From: an uncultured Clostridiaceae bacterium
Lineage (GTDB): Bacteria; Bacillota; Clostridia; Lachnospirales; Lachnospiraceae
Assembly (NCBI GenBank): GCA_902477765.1
Contig: CABSIM010000004.1
Span: 1-64,000, forward strand
Length of the DNA: 64,000 nucleotides
Direction of reading: 5' to 3'
The notes beneath the pieces were generated by a model. The model was not told the DNA's origin. It saw only the letters and a list, made by a program, of their open reading frames with translations, and made no database searches. Of the stretch, positions 16,243 through 25,035 are shown in pieces. The translations under genes and the position numbers were made by a program. The first letter of the stretch is position 1; each line of letters starts with the position of its first letter.

Positions 16243-17205
16243 ATGAAGAATTATATTGTATTTGATCTGGAATGGAACCAGGGCTGCGGAACCAGGGAAA
16301 CTTCCGCAGAGCAACTGACATTTGAAATTTTTGAAATCGGTGCCGTGAAGCTGAATGAACGGCTTGAGCGGCTGTCGGAATTTCACCGGCTGATCCGTCC
16401 GCGGGTCTACCATGAGATTCACCGGATTATCTCCGAGGTTACCCATGTCTCCATGGAAGAACTGAACCGGTCAGGGGAACCGTTTGAAGCTGTGATCCGT
16501 GATTTTATTGACTGGTGCGGGGAAGACTGCAGATTCTGCACCTGGGGCAGCATGGACCTGACGGAACTGCAGCGCAACATGGCCTATTACGGTATGGAGA
16601 TTCCCTTTGAAAAACCTCTGCTGTTTTATGATATCCAGAAGCTGTACAGTCTTCAGTATTCCGACGGAAAAACCAGGGATTCCCTGGATATGGCCGTAAA
16701 ATTTCTGGAACTTTCGGCAGATACGCCGTTTCACAGGGCTCTGGATGATGCCGGGTATACGGCTGAAGTCATGAAACATCTGGATATGGAAAAAGTCGGA
16801 GACTATGTCTCTGTGGATTATTACCGGGTACCGGAAGATTCTCAGGAAGAATTTACCCTGGTATTTCCGGATTATTCCAAATTTGTTTCCCGCAGGTTTG
16901 ATACCAGAGAAGAGGCGATGGCTGATAAACAGGTCACGGATATGATCTGCTATAAGTGCCGGAGGATGCTCCGGAAAAAAATCCGATGGTTTTCCTGCGG
17001 GCAGAGATTTTATCTTTGCCTGGCGGTCTGCCCGGAACACGGCCTTGTGAAGGGAAAAATCAGAATCAAAAAGACAGAAGACGGTTCGGTGTTTGCTGTC
17101 AGAACGGAAAAAATAGTGGATCAGGACGGTGCAGGCATTGTGGAACAGAAAAAAGAAGAGGCCAGACTCCGGCGGGTGGAGAAGCACAGAAACAAAAAGT
17201 CCTGA
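16243..17205 (+). CDS. DEDDh 3'-5' exonuclease family protein
   Basis: A 320-residue protein with an N-terminal RNase T/DnaQ-like exonuclease fold. Exo I is FDLEWNQG (D8, E10), Exo II has TWGSMDLTELQRNM with Asp near 107, and Exo III is FHRALDDAGYTAEV (H, D near 170). This arrangement resembles the KapD group. The C-terminal 130 residues contain two Cys pairs (CYKC, then CGQRFYLCLAVC) that may form a zinc knuckle, and a Lys/Arg-rich tail. The mRNA is probably leaderless. Substrate may be RNA or ssDNA. Confidence 0.82.
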   Translation: MKNYIVFDLEWNQGCGTRETSAEQLTFEIFEIGAVKLNERLERLSEFHRLIRPRVYHEIHRIISEVTHVSMEELNRSGEPFEAVIRDFIDWCGEDCRFCTWGSMDLTELQRNMAYYGMEIPFEKPLLFYDIQKLYSLQYSDGKTRDSLDMAVKFLELSADTPFHRALDDAGYTAEVMKHLDMEKVGDYVSVDYYRVPEDSQEEFTLVFPDYSKFVSRRFDTREEAMADKQVTDMICYKCRRMLRKKIRWFSCGQRFYLCLAVCPEHGLVKGKIRIKKTEDGSVFAVRTEKIVDQDGAGIVEQKKEEARLRRVEKHRNKKS

Positions 17206-17232
17206 TAATGAAAGAAAACGGAAAAGAAAAAG

Positions 17233-17323
17233 AGAGTATCCTTCGGGTCTGCATGCACCTTCCTTACCGGCTGTCCGGTAAGGAGAGTACATGTCAGAGA
17301 CCTGAGGGGATACCCTCTTTTTT
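17233..17323 (+). terminator. long imperfect hairpin with U-tract terminator
   Basis: An outer arm near 17233-17251 pairs with 17298-17317; inside is a perfect 9-bp hairpin (17262-17270 with 17275-17283). The distal end is a compact terminator, GAGGG / CCCTC at 17304-17317, followed by six T. It ends the rightward exonuclease transcript and overlaps the last base of the convergent carboxypeptidase gene. The size is more than a terminator needs, so a small RNA is possible. Confidence 0.6.
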
Positions 17324-18878
17324 AATGTCTCCGGAAGCGGTCCCAGAAACTTCTCTTTTTAAACTGGTTTTTGGCTCTGAGATGCTGCTGCATGATCAGG
17401 TCGAATTCGGAAGAGGAATATCCCCACTCTTTCAGACGTTTTTCCCGGCGCTGCCTCCGGAGGAGACGTTCCTGCTCTTCCCGGTTCCTGATAAAGGTCA
17501 CAATTCCGAAAACCGCACCGCCAATCACTGCAATTCCGGCAATCACCAGCAGAACAGTTTTAAGAATACCCCAGACAGGGGATGGTTCTTTTTCCGCATC
17601 CGGTGACGATGCGGTTTCCTCAGATTCTGAAGAAGCAGGTACGGAATCTTCGGTTTCGTCCGGAAGAGAAGCCGCGGAGGAATTTTCTTCCGCTGTGCCG
17701 GATTCCGAATCCGTATCCGTGCCGGCTCCGGAACTTCCCGGAACATAAGCGGTTTCAGTTACCGCTTCCAGATAAGCCTGTCCTACTTTCTGCTCTCCGT
17801 AAGTATAATCGATTCTTGCCACAGCGGTTTCCGGAGCACTGCCGTCCAGATCATAGGTAAGTTCCGAAGTCACATCGGAAAAATTACCGTTTATGGGCAG
17901 GGTTACGGTGCTGCCTTTCTGAACAGAGAGGCGTATGGAAGAAGCCGGGCTGATGCCTCCGATGGACAGGTCATTTTCCACTTCCTGATAGGCACTGTCC
18001 TGATCGGCCACGGAAACGGACTTAAAATTTTCAAAACCGAAATCCAGCATGGCCTTGGTGTCTTCATAGTGAGTCTGATGTCCGTTCAGAACAACGGCAA
18101 TCAGCTTGAGACCGTTTCGCTCTGCACAGGTGACCAGAGTATTTCCGGCCAGGGATGTATAGCCTGTCTTACCGCCGATGATACCGTCATAATAGACGGA
18201 TTCATTCTGCTTCATCATTTTATGGTGGGCATAATATCTCCAGCCGTCGGGATACTGCTGAAGCTGTCCGGGCTGGACATCATAATAAAGTGTGGAATCA
18301 ATCTCCACAAAAACAGGATCGGCAAAAGCCGCTTTGGAAATCAGGGCCATATCATAGGCTGTGGTGTAATGATTTTCATTATTCAGTCCGCTGGGATTGG
18401 CAAAATTGGAATTGAGGCAGCCCAGAGATTTTGCCTTCTGGTTCATCAGGACACAGAATTCTTCGATGCTGCCGGAACAGTGCTCTGCAAGGGCATTGGC
18501 CACTTCATTGGCAGACTGAAGAAGAAGGGCATAAAGACAGTCACGGACGCTCATCTGATCTCCGGTACGGGCACCGACAATGGTGGCTCCCGGCTCCAGA
18601 TTATTGACGGCATTATTGGAGAAAGTCACTGTTTCATCCAGATCACAGTTTTCGAGAATAACCAGAGCGGTGAGAATTTTCGTGATACTGGCGGGATAGT
18701 AGGTTTCGTTGATATTTTTCCCGTAAAGAATGGCTCCGGAATCCGCATCCATGACAATTCCTCCATCTGCGGAGATGGAAATCCCGGACGGCCAGTCTTC
18801 CACGGCCTGGGATGTCATGGGCGGACAGAGGCCCAGAAACAGAGAGACGACAATTAAGAAACTTAAGAATTTTTTCAT
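17322..18878 (-). CDS. D-alanyl-D-alanine carboxypeptidase (PBP5/DacF type)
   Basis: A 518-residue penicillin-binding protein that trims the terminal D-Ala of peptidoglycan stem peptides. It has a signal peptide (residues 1-25), SxxK as SITK near 64, SxN as SAN near 118, and KTG as GGKTGYTS near 223. The PBP5_C beta domain follows. It then has a Ser/Glu-rich linker (about 385-430), a membrane helix at 437-460 and a basic cytoplasmic tail, so it is anchored by a transmembrane helix rather than an amphipathic tail. A minus-strand promoter lies at 18927-18955. Confidence 0.92.
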   Translation of the reverse strand: MKKFLSFLIVVSLFLGLCPPMTSQAVEDWPSGISISADGGIVMDADSGAILYGKNINETYYPASITKILTALVILENCDLDETVTFSNNAVNNLEPGATIVGARTGDQMSVRDCLYALLLQSANEVANALAEHCSGSIEEFCVLMNQKAKSLGCLNSNFANPSGLNNENHYTTAYDMALISKAAFADPVFVEIDSTLYYDVQPGQLQQYPDGWRYYAHHKMMKQNESVYYDGIIGGKTGYTSLAGNTLVTCAERNGLKLIAVVLNGHQTHYEDTKAMLDFGFENFKSVSVADQDSAYQEVENDLSIGGISPASSIRLSVQKGSTVTLPINGNFSDVTSELTYDLDGSAPETAVARIDYTYGEQKVGQAYLEAVTETAYVPGSSGAGTDTDSESGTAEENSSAASLPDETEDSVPASSESEETASSPDAEKEPSPVWGILKTVLLVIAGIAVIGGAVFGIVTFIRNREEQERLLRRQRREKRLKEWGYSSSEFDLIMQQHLRAKNQFKKRSFWDRFRRH

Positions 18879-18926
18879 ATATAAACATCCTTACTGAGGA
18901 AAAAATTTAAAACAGGTCCACGTTAC

Positions 18927-18955
18927 ATTATATGATACTTTTGTAAACAAGTAAA
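18927..18955 (-). promoter_or_regulatory. promoter of the carboxypeptidase gene
   Basis: Minus-strand TTTACT (18955-18950), a 17-base spacer, then TATAAT (18932-18927), about 50 bases before the ATG. Confidence 0.65.
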
Positions 18956-18994
18956 GGAGTTAATCTTCGGCAGATTCTTAAGTTTTTCTTGCAG

Positions 18995-19036
18995 CAGAAA
19001 GCGGCCGGCCTGACTTTTCTGCAGGACCGGCCGCCG
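18995..19036 (-). terminator. GC-rich hairpin, possible terminator of the leftward V-ATPase transcript
   Basis: Stem CGGCCGGCCTG / CAGGACCGGCCG (11 bp with one bulge). The minus strand continues CTTTCTG, a poor T tract, so termination is plausible but not certain. A second hairpin (GGCGTTC / GAACGCC) lies near 19080. No gene is visible between 18956 and 19148. Confidence 0.45.
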
Positions 19037-19148
19037 GAAATCATTTCATATATCCGCCATGTCTGTTCCGATGAGTTCCGGCGTTCTTGCGGGAACGCCG
19101 ATGTAAATCAGCCCATACGGGGGAGCCGTCAGATCGGTTTCCGCCGGG

Positions 19149-19856
19149 TTATCCGTTTTTTCTGCCGTTCCGGGACGACATGCGCCAGAGAAACAGATTG
19201 ATGCCGAAAAAGATAACGGTGATGATGCCGAACGTGATTCCGATTCTCAGAGCCGTATCCATGAAAAACGGTTCCGGCACAATGTTGATCAGCATGTCTG
19301 TGGACGGATCCAGGATCCATAGGTCATTGGAAAAGAATATTTTGTGGAAAACCACGAAATATTTTGAGAAATCTGTGGATATGATGCCTGCAATCAGAAG
19401 GGCGGCGGCAAAGAAGATGCCGGTGCCGATGCAGAGCATCTTCGGCAGTATTTTTATAAGCTCTTTCCGGTGCAGGAAGAACAGCATCAGAAAACAGGCG
19501 GCAGCGGCAGCCAGACAGATGGCCCGGAGAGCCAGGCCGCCCAGAAACAGTCCGCGTACATCTTCCATATGAGCGATTTCCCGTTCATTGAAAAACTCCC
19601 GCTCTTCACCGCCCATGGTGGTAAAGACATGAAGATGATCCCGGTCACCCCGCAGATAGTCCATCATCTGTTCCGTCACATCCAGAAGATCTTCCATGGT
19701 CATTTCCGGAAGGTCATCCAGAACCTGGTATTTTTCATATTCTTTTTGATAATATCCGGGTGTCCAGTATGCCACTGCCTCCACGGATGTGATGAGAAAC
19801 ACAATCATGAGGCAGACGGCGCAGAGGATGCCCAGCGCATGGTCCAGAAATTTCAT
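19149..19856 (-). CDS. TIGR01906-type integral membrane protein
   Basis: A 235-residue protein with four membrane helices (about 8-29, 107-128, 140-160, 205-226) and an extracytoplasmic region between the first two that includes MMDYLRGDRDHL, a hallmark of the TIGR01906 family. Function is unknown. Its start overlaps the stop of V-ATPase subunit D by one base (TAATG on the minus strand), so it is probably the last gene of the V-ATPase operon. Confidence 0.75.
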   Translation of the reverse strand: MKFLDHALGILCAVCLMIVFLITSVEAVAYWTPGYYQKEYEKYQVLDDLPEMTMEDLLDVTEQMMDYLRGDRDHLHVFTTMGGEEREFFNEREIAHMEDVRGLFLGGLALRAICLAAAAACFLMLFFLHRKELIKILPKMLCIGTGIFFAAALLIAGIISTDFSKYFVVFHKIFFSNDLWILDPSTDMLINIVPEPFFMDTALRIGITFGIITVIFFGINLFLWRMSSRNGRKNG

Positions 19857-20473
19857 TATAAGCTGCTCCGTTTCAGAACTTTCAGTCGTGTGAATTCTTC
19901 CCGGTCTTTTTCCTCCAGAGCATCTGAGATATTTTTCACCAGGGTCTGATAGGCGGGAATCGTGATATTTTTCAGGGCATTGGCCCGTTTCTGGGTCTTT
20001 TTTATACTGTCAGCCAGACGATAGGCCGAAGTTTCCACCATGGAAAGCTCCAGAGTCAGTTCCTTGACTTTCTGAAAGGCTCTGCAGGCCTCATCAAGAG
20101 AATCGCTGGTGCTGTAAAAAGAGTACAGAGGTTTCTCCGGGGCGGCTGTATCGTATTCCACCAGAGGAATCTCCGTTCCCATAATGCTCCTGACCTTGAT
20201 TTTTACGGATGTTTCCACCGGGATGGAATCGGCAATTTCTTCCACAAACCGGATGCCCAGTTCGATGTTTGCCTTCTGGAGAGCCTTATAGGCCGTCTGG
20301 AAGGTGGTATCGATTTCCGACTGAATGCTTTTGGCTTTTTCAATGAGCCCCATCAGTTCGCGCAGCAGGATGTTGCGCTTTTTATCCATGAGTCCGTAGC
20401 CCTGGGTGGCCAGAGCCAGAGAATTTTTTGCCAGAATCAGATTCCCTTTGGTGGGAAATGAATTCAGGTCCAT
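19856..20473 (-). CDS. atpD: V-type ATP synthase subunit D
   Basis: A 205-residue central-stalk subunit, a long antiparallel coiled coil that rotates within the A3B3 head. The N-terminal PTKGNLILAKNSLALA and C-terminal RRANALKNI-like segment (KRANALKNITIPAY) are typical. It is the last canonical V-ATPase gene and lies 12 bases after subunit B with an AGGAGGG site. Confidence 0.93.
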   Translation of the reverse strand: MDLNSFPTKGNLILAKNSLALATQGYGLMDKKRNILLRELMGLIEKAKSIQSEIDTTFQTAYKALQKANIELGIRFVEEIADSIPVETSVKIKVRSIMGTEIPLVEYDTAAPEKPLYSFYSTSDSLDEACRAFQKVKELTLELSMVETSAYRLADSIKKTQKRANALKNITIPAYQTLVKNISDALEEKDREEFTRLKVLKRSSL

Positions 20474-20485
20474 AAAATCCCCTCC

Positions 20486-21883
20486 TTATGCCTCTCCGGA
20501 AGAAAGCTCCGCAGGTTTATAATACTTGTCGAGAATCTTTGTGTCAACCCTGTCCAGCTCTTCTCTTGGAAGAAGTCCCAGAAGTTCCCAGCCGATGTTC
20601 AGGGTATCCAGGATGGTCCGGTTGTCTCCGATGTCCTGTCCCACGAACCTGCGCTCGAATTCCCGGCCGAATGCCAGGTATTTTTTATCCAGGGGGGAGA
20701 GTTCGTCCTCGCCGATGACCGAGGCGAGAGCTCTTGCATCGCCCACCTTGGCGTAGCAGGAAAACAGCTGGTTGGCCACATCCTGATGATCTTCTCGGGT
20801 ATATCCCTCGCCGATGCCGTCTTTCATAAGACGGGACAGGGACGGCAGCACACTGATGGGCGGGTAGATGGACTGACCATGGAGGGTACGGTCCAGCACG
20901 ATCTGTCCCTCTGTAATATATCCGGTCAGATCCGGGATCGGATGGGTGATATCATCGTTGGGCATGGTGAGAATGGGGATCTGGGTGACGGAACCGCTGA
21001 CACCGGCCACAATACCGGCCCGCTCGTAAAGAGAAGCCAGCTCACTGTAGAGGTAGCCGGGATAGCCTTTTCTGGAGGGAATTTCCCCCTTGGAGGAAGA
21101 AACCTCACGCATGGCTTCGGCATAGGATGTCATATCCGTAAGAATTACCAGGATATGCATGCCTTTTTCAAATGCCAGATATTCGGCAACGGTCAGTGCC
21201 ACTTTCGGGGTGATCAGACGTTCCACCACCGGGTCATTGGCCAGATTGATGAACATGGCCACATGGTCCAGAACGCCGCTTTCCCGGAAGGTCCGTTCAA
21301 AATATTCCGCCACATCATATTTCACGCCCATGGCGGCAAATACCACGGCAAATTTTTCATCCGTATTGTCGCCCAGAGAGGACTGCATGACGATCTGGGC
21401 GGCCAGCTGGTCATGGGGAAGTCCGTTGCCGGAAAAAATGGGAAGTTTCTGGCCGCGGATCAGAGTCATCAGGCCGTCAATGGCGGAAATTCCGGTGCGG
21501 ATATAATTTCGCGGATATTCTCTGGCCACCGGGTTCAGGGGTTTTCCGTTGACATCCAGCCGTTTTTCTGCAGCCACCGGTCCCAGACCGTCGATGGGAT
21601 TTCCGATGCCGTCGAAGGTACGTCCCAGCATGTCTTCGGAAACGCCGATTTCCATGGGATGCCCGGTGAGACGGGTATGGGTATTGCGGAGAGCCATGTT
21701 TTCCGTGCTTTCAAAAACCTGGATCACGGCTTTGTCTTTATAGACTTCGATGATGCGTCCCAGTTTCTTTTCTTTCTCATTTACGCTCATTTCCACGATC
21801 TCGTCGTAGGCGGCGCCGGAAACGCCCTCCAGTACGGCGAGGGGGCCGTTTATGGAACTCAGGCCCAGATATTCAACTGCCAT
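20486..21883 (-). CDS. atpB: V-type ATP synthase subunit B
   Basis: A 465-residue non-catalytic nucleotide-binding subunit of the A3B3 head. It begins MAVEYLGLSSINGPLAVLEG and carries the IRTGISAIDGLMTLIRGQKLPIF-type region without a true P-loop (SGNGLPHD), the usual B-subunit variation. Near-universal segments such as ERAGIVAGVSGSVTQIP and DITHPIPDLTGYITEGQI are intact. Full length for bacterial V-ATPases. Confidence 0.95.
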   Translation of the reverse strand: MAVEYLGLSSINGPLAVLEGVSGAAYDEIVEMSVNEKEKKLGRIIEVYKDKAVIQVFESTENMALRNTHTRLTGHPMEIGVSEDMLGRTFDGIGNPIDGLGPVAAEKRLDVNGKPLNPVAREYPRNYIRTGISAIDGLMTLIRGQKLPIFSGNGLPHDQLAAQIVMQSSLGDNTDEKFAVVFAAMGVKYDVAEYFERTFRESGVLDHVAMFINLANDPVVERLITPKVALTVAEYLAFEKGMHILVILTDMTSYAEAMREVSSSKGEIPSRKGYPGYLYSELASLYERAGIVAGVSGSVTQIPILTMPNDDITHPIPDLTGYITEGQIVLDRTLHGQSIYPPISVLPSLSRLMKDGIGEGYTREDHQDVANQLFSCYAKVGDARALASVIGEDELSPLDKKYLAFGREFERRFVGQDIGDNRTILDTLNIGWELLGLLPREELDRVDTKILDKYYKPAELSSGEA

Positions 21884-21897
21884 AACAGGTCGCCTCC

Positions 21898-23664
21898 TTA
21901 TGCGTTCCGATCAATGACGGACTGGTAAAAATCATCGATCTGTTTTCTGTACTGGTCGAAAAGTTCCGGTCTGTCATTGGGGACATCATATTTGATGGAG
22001 ATGATGCGCTCAAAGATTTTTTCTTCCCTGAGGACAGAGACCGGCATGCCCATGGCAATAAGAGCCCGGGATTTTTTGTAGAGATAGAGGATGACCTCCA
22101 TCATCTTGAACTGCTTTTTCAGCGGTACACAGGTGTCTTCCGGATGAAAGGCATTCTGCTGAAGAAAGCCCAGACGGATCACTCTGGCGATTTCCAGCAC
22201 CAGTTTCTGGTCGTCCGGCAGAACATCGGAACCGATGAGCTTGACAATTTCCATCAGACTGCTTTCCTGATTCAGGATCATAACCAGCTGGTTTCTGTAG
22301 CTGACGAAATTTTTGTCCACGTTTTCCGCATACCATCCGCCCAGATCCGTAAGATATTCCGAATAACTGGAAAGCCACTGGATGGCAGGAAAATGCCTTG
22401 CATACGCCAGATTTTTATCGAGTCCCCAGAAACAGCGGACAAAACGCTTGGTATTCTGGGTCACAGGTTCGGAAAAATCGCCTCCCTGGGGAGAAACAGC
22501 GCCGATGATGGAAACGGAGCCTTCGCTTCCGTTGAGATTCTGGACCATGCCGGCCCGCTCATAAAACTGGGACAGTCTGGAGGCCAGATAGGCCGGAAAT
22601 CCCTCCTCCGCAGGCATCTCTTCCAGACGGCCCGAGAGCTCCCTCAGAGCTTCGGCCCACCGGGATGTGGAGTCCGCCATGATGGCCACATGATAGCCCA
22701 TATCCCTGTAATACTCCGCCAGGGTAAGACCGGAATACAGGCTGGCCTCCCGGGCGGCCACAGGCATATTGGAAGTGTTGGCGATCAGAGTGGTTCTCTC
22801 CATCAGAGGATTTCCGGTTTTCGGGTCTTCCAGCTGGCTGAATTCCTCCAGCACCTGGGTCATTTCGTTGCCCCGTTCGCCGCAGCCGATATAGATGATG
22901 ATGTCGGCATCGGACCATTTGGCAATCTGATGCTGCATCATGGTTTTGCCGGTGCCGAATCCGCCGGGAATGGCAGCAGTGCCGCCCTTGGCAAGCGGAA
23001 ACAGTGTGTCGATGATTCTCTGCCCGGTGATGAGAGGACGGGTGGCCGGATATCTGCGGTTTACGGGTCTGGGCACACGGATGGGCCATTTCTGTGTCAT
23101 GGAAAGAGGAACCTCGGACCCGTCTTTTTTCTGGAGCAGGACCAGCGGCTCGGAAATGGTGTATTCTCCGTCAGGAACCACAGAAAGGACATAGCCTTCC
23201 AGATCCGGAGGCACCATGACCTTATGGACGATGGCTCTGGTTTCCGGGACAGATGCAATGACTGTGCCGGGATAAACGTAATCTCCTTTTTTTACGGTCA
23301 TATGGGCAGACCATTTTTTCTGAGTATCCAGGGAATCCACGTGTACTCCCCGGTCAATGTAAAAGCCTCCGGTCTCCCGGATGGCATTCAGAGGACGTTC
23401 AATGCCGTCAAAGATGCTGGTGATGATACCGGGCGCCAGCGTGACGGAGACAGGGGATCCTGTCCCGACTACCGGTTCGCCCGGGCGCAGCCCGGTGGTT
23501 TCTTCATAGACCTCGATGGTGGTCCGGCGGGATGTCAGCCCGATGACTTCGCCCACCAGGCGGCTGCTGCCCACATAGACCATTTCATTCATCTGAAAGC
23601 CGGAGTCCCCTTCCAGGGAAATAATCGGCCCGTTGATTCCGAAAATCGTTCCTGATGCTGCCAT
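21898..23664 (-). CDS. atpA: V-type ATP synthase catalytic subunit A
   Basis: A 588-residue catalytic subunit. The Walker A is GGFGTGKTMMQHQ near residue 233, with the catalytic Glu in IGCGERGNEM and Walker B in VAIMADSTSRW. The A-type extra non-homologous region (about 115-190) that distinguishes it from F-type beta is present. It hydrolyses or makes ATP coupled to ion flow through subunits I and K. It lies two bases from subunit E. Confidence 0.96.
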   Translation of the reverse strand: MAASGTIFGINGPIISLEGDSGFQMNEMVYVGSSRLVGEVIGLTSRRTTIEVYEETTGLRPGEPVVGTGSPVSVTLAPGIITSIFDGIERPLNAIRETGGFYIDRGVHVDSLDTQKKWSAHMTVKKGDYVYPGTVIASVPETRAIVHKVMVPPDLEGYVLSVVPDGEYTISEPLVLLQKKDGSEVPLSMTQKWPIRVPRPVNRRYPATRPLITGQRIIDTLFPLAKGGTAAIPGGFGTGKTMMQHQIAKWSDADIIIYIGCGERGNEMTQVLEEFSQLEDPKTGNPLMERTTLIANTSNMPVAAREASLYSGLTLAEYYRDMGYHVAIMADSTSRWAEALRELSGRLEEMPAEEGFPAYLASRLSQFYERAGMVQNLNGSEGSVSIIGAVSPQGGDFSEPVTQNTKRFVRCFWGLDKNLAYARHFPAIQWLSSYSEYLTDLGGWYAENVDKNFVSYRNQLVMILNQESSLMEIVKLIGSDVLPDDQKLVLEIARVIRLGFLQQNAFHPEDTCVPLKKQFKMMEVILYLYKKSRALIAMGMPVSVLREEKIFERIISIKYDVPNDRPELFDQYRKQIDDFYQSVIDRNA

Positions 23665-23665
23665 G

Positions 23666-24256
23666 TTATTTCCCTCCTAAAGCAAACTGGAAATTTTCCT
23701 CGGCTTCCCGGAGCAGGGAATCAAAGGAACTGTCAATAAGAATGTTTCTGGCCTCGATGACTGCTCTGGTGCCACCTCCGAAAGAATAGCCGCTGACCCG
23801 GATCTCACATCCGGTATGAAGAGCCAGCATGTTCTGTCTGGATTTGTCCGACGGATCAATGTAAATATGGATTTCATCGTTTCCGGCCAGCTGTTTTGCT
23901 TTTCGGATCTGTTTTTCCAGCATTTCCGTGTATTCCGGAGATTCCATGAATCTGGCCAGACGGTCGCGCAGCTCGGAAAAGATTTTTCCGCGCAGTTCCT
24001 CCTGCTTTCTGCTGTAGCCTCGCCGGAGGGCGATCTGTTCCACCGAAAGGCGGCGGTTGATGTCGCGGCGGAGCTTTTCTTCCTGCGCGCGGATTTCCAG
24101 ATCGGCCTGACGGGCTGCGTTCTGTTTATGTTCTTCCAGGAGCTTTTCCAGAGACGCCGTATATTCGGAGATCATATGGTCCAGCTTTTCCCTGGCCTCT
24201 CCGGTGCAGACATCCTCAAAATGCTTCAGCTTTTCTTCTGTCGTCATGTCAGTCAC
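23666..24256 (-). CDS. atpE: V-type ATP synthase subunit E
   Basis: A 196-residue peripheral-stalk subunit. The first 110 residues form a charged helix rich in E, K and R that pairs with subunit G/H; the C-terminal globular part carries the VIEARNILIDSSFDSLL block that contacts the head. Operon position between F and A is standard. Confidence 0.9.
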   Translation of the reverse strand: MTDMTTEEKLKHFEDVCTGEAREKLDHMISEYTASLEKLLEEHKQNAARQADLEIRAQEEKLRRDINRRLSVEQIALRRGYSRKQEELRGKIFSELRDRLARFMESPEYTEMLEKQIRKAKQLAGNDEIHIYIDPSDKSRQNMLALHTGCEIRVSGYSFGGGTRAVIEARNILIDSSFDSLLREAEENFQFALGGK

Positions 24257-24264
24257 CTCTTTCT

Positions 24265-24573
24265 TTACAGTTTCAGTCCGATGACTTCATTCACATGGGC
24301 GGTAATGAAATCAGGACGGCGGCCTGTGCCGTGGCGGTCAGGAATTTCAATCAGGAGAGGCATGCGTCTCTCGCGTCGGACAGAGGAAATAATATCCGGG
24401 AAATCCCGCCCGAATTTTTCTGTCAGAAGAATAATTCCGATGTCCCGGTCGGACAGGGCGTGATTCAGGGCGTCCCGCAGTTCCTGCTCTTCATGGACCA
24501 CAACGCCTTCGATTCCGGCCAGCCGCATGCCGGTCAGCGTGTCGATATTGTCACTGATCAGATAAAGTTTCAT
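24265..24573 (-). CDS. atpF: V-type ATP synthase subunit F
   Basis: A 102-residue central-stalk subunit with a small Rossmann-like fold. MKLYLISDNIDTLTGMRLAGIEG and IGIILLTEKFGRDFP are family-typical, and the RHGTGRR segment precedes the C-terminal helix that inserts into the head. Confidence 0.92.
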   Translation of the reverse strand: MKLYLISDNIDTLTGMRLAGIEGVVVHEEQELRDALNHALSDRDIGIILLTEKFGRDFPDIISSVRRERRMPLLIEIPDRHGTGRRPDFITAHVNEVIGLKL

Positions 24574-24587
24574 GCTTCCACCTTCAA

Positions 24588-25022
24588 TCAGAGTTTGCCG
24601 AGAATCATAAAGGAAATGATCAGTCCGTAAAGGCAGACACCTTCAGCCAGTCCCACAAAGATCAGGGATTTTCCCAGAATGGAAGAATCCTCGCTGATGG
24701 CGCCCAGAGCTGCGGAAGCGGCTGCGGATACGGCAATGCCGCCGCCGATACAGGCAAGACCTGTGGAGAGGGCTGCGGCCAGATATCCGAATCCGGCGGT
24801 ATTTCCCGATACCTCCGCAGCAGCGGTGCCGGCAGCGGAGGCGGTGCCGGAAAACAGGAATATGGAAGAAACCGCCAGAGTGCCGAAAAACAGGAATGCA
24901 TTGGCGGCCAGGGCAGTTTTATAGCGGCCCTTTGTCTTTTCACCGGCGGCAAAGGCACCGAATGGAACGGCAATGCTTAAAACAAGTGCAGCTGCGAGAA
25001 GAAGTTTTACTGTTGTTGTCAT
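24588..25022 (-). CDS. atpK: V-type ATP synthase proteolipid subunit K
   Basis: A 144-residue rotor-ring subunit with four membrane helices (two hairpins). The ion-carrying Glu is E127 in GLAEGVCLYGLIIS; the first hairpin has no counterpart. The GLACIGGGIAV and AISEDSSILGKSL loops are typical of bacterial K subunits. The sequence alone does not settle whether Na+ or H+ is carried. Confidence 0.92.
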   Translation of the reverse strand: MTTTVKLLLAAALVLSIAVPFGAFAAGEKTKGRYKTALAANAFLFFGTLAVSSIFLFSGTASAAGTAAAEVSGNTAGFGYLAAALSTGLACIGGGIAVSAAASAALGAISEDSSILGKSLIFVGLAEGVCLYGLIISFMILGKL

Positions 25023-25035
25023 GACAAATGACCTC

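Noticed and set aside
16471..17292. Minus-strand open frame opposite the exonuclease
   Set aside because: Phe/His-rich antisense translation, no domain and no site.
22144..23655. Long plus-strand open frame opposite V-ATPase subunit A
   Set aside because: Shadow of a highly conserved gene; composition is His/Gly-rich as expected for antisense of this codon bias.
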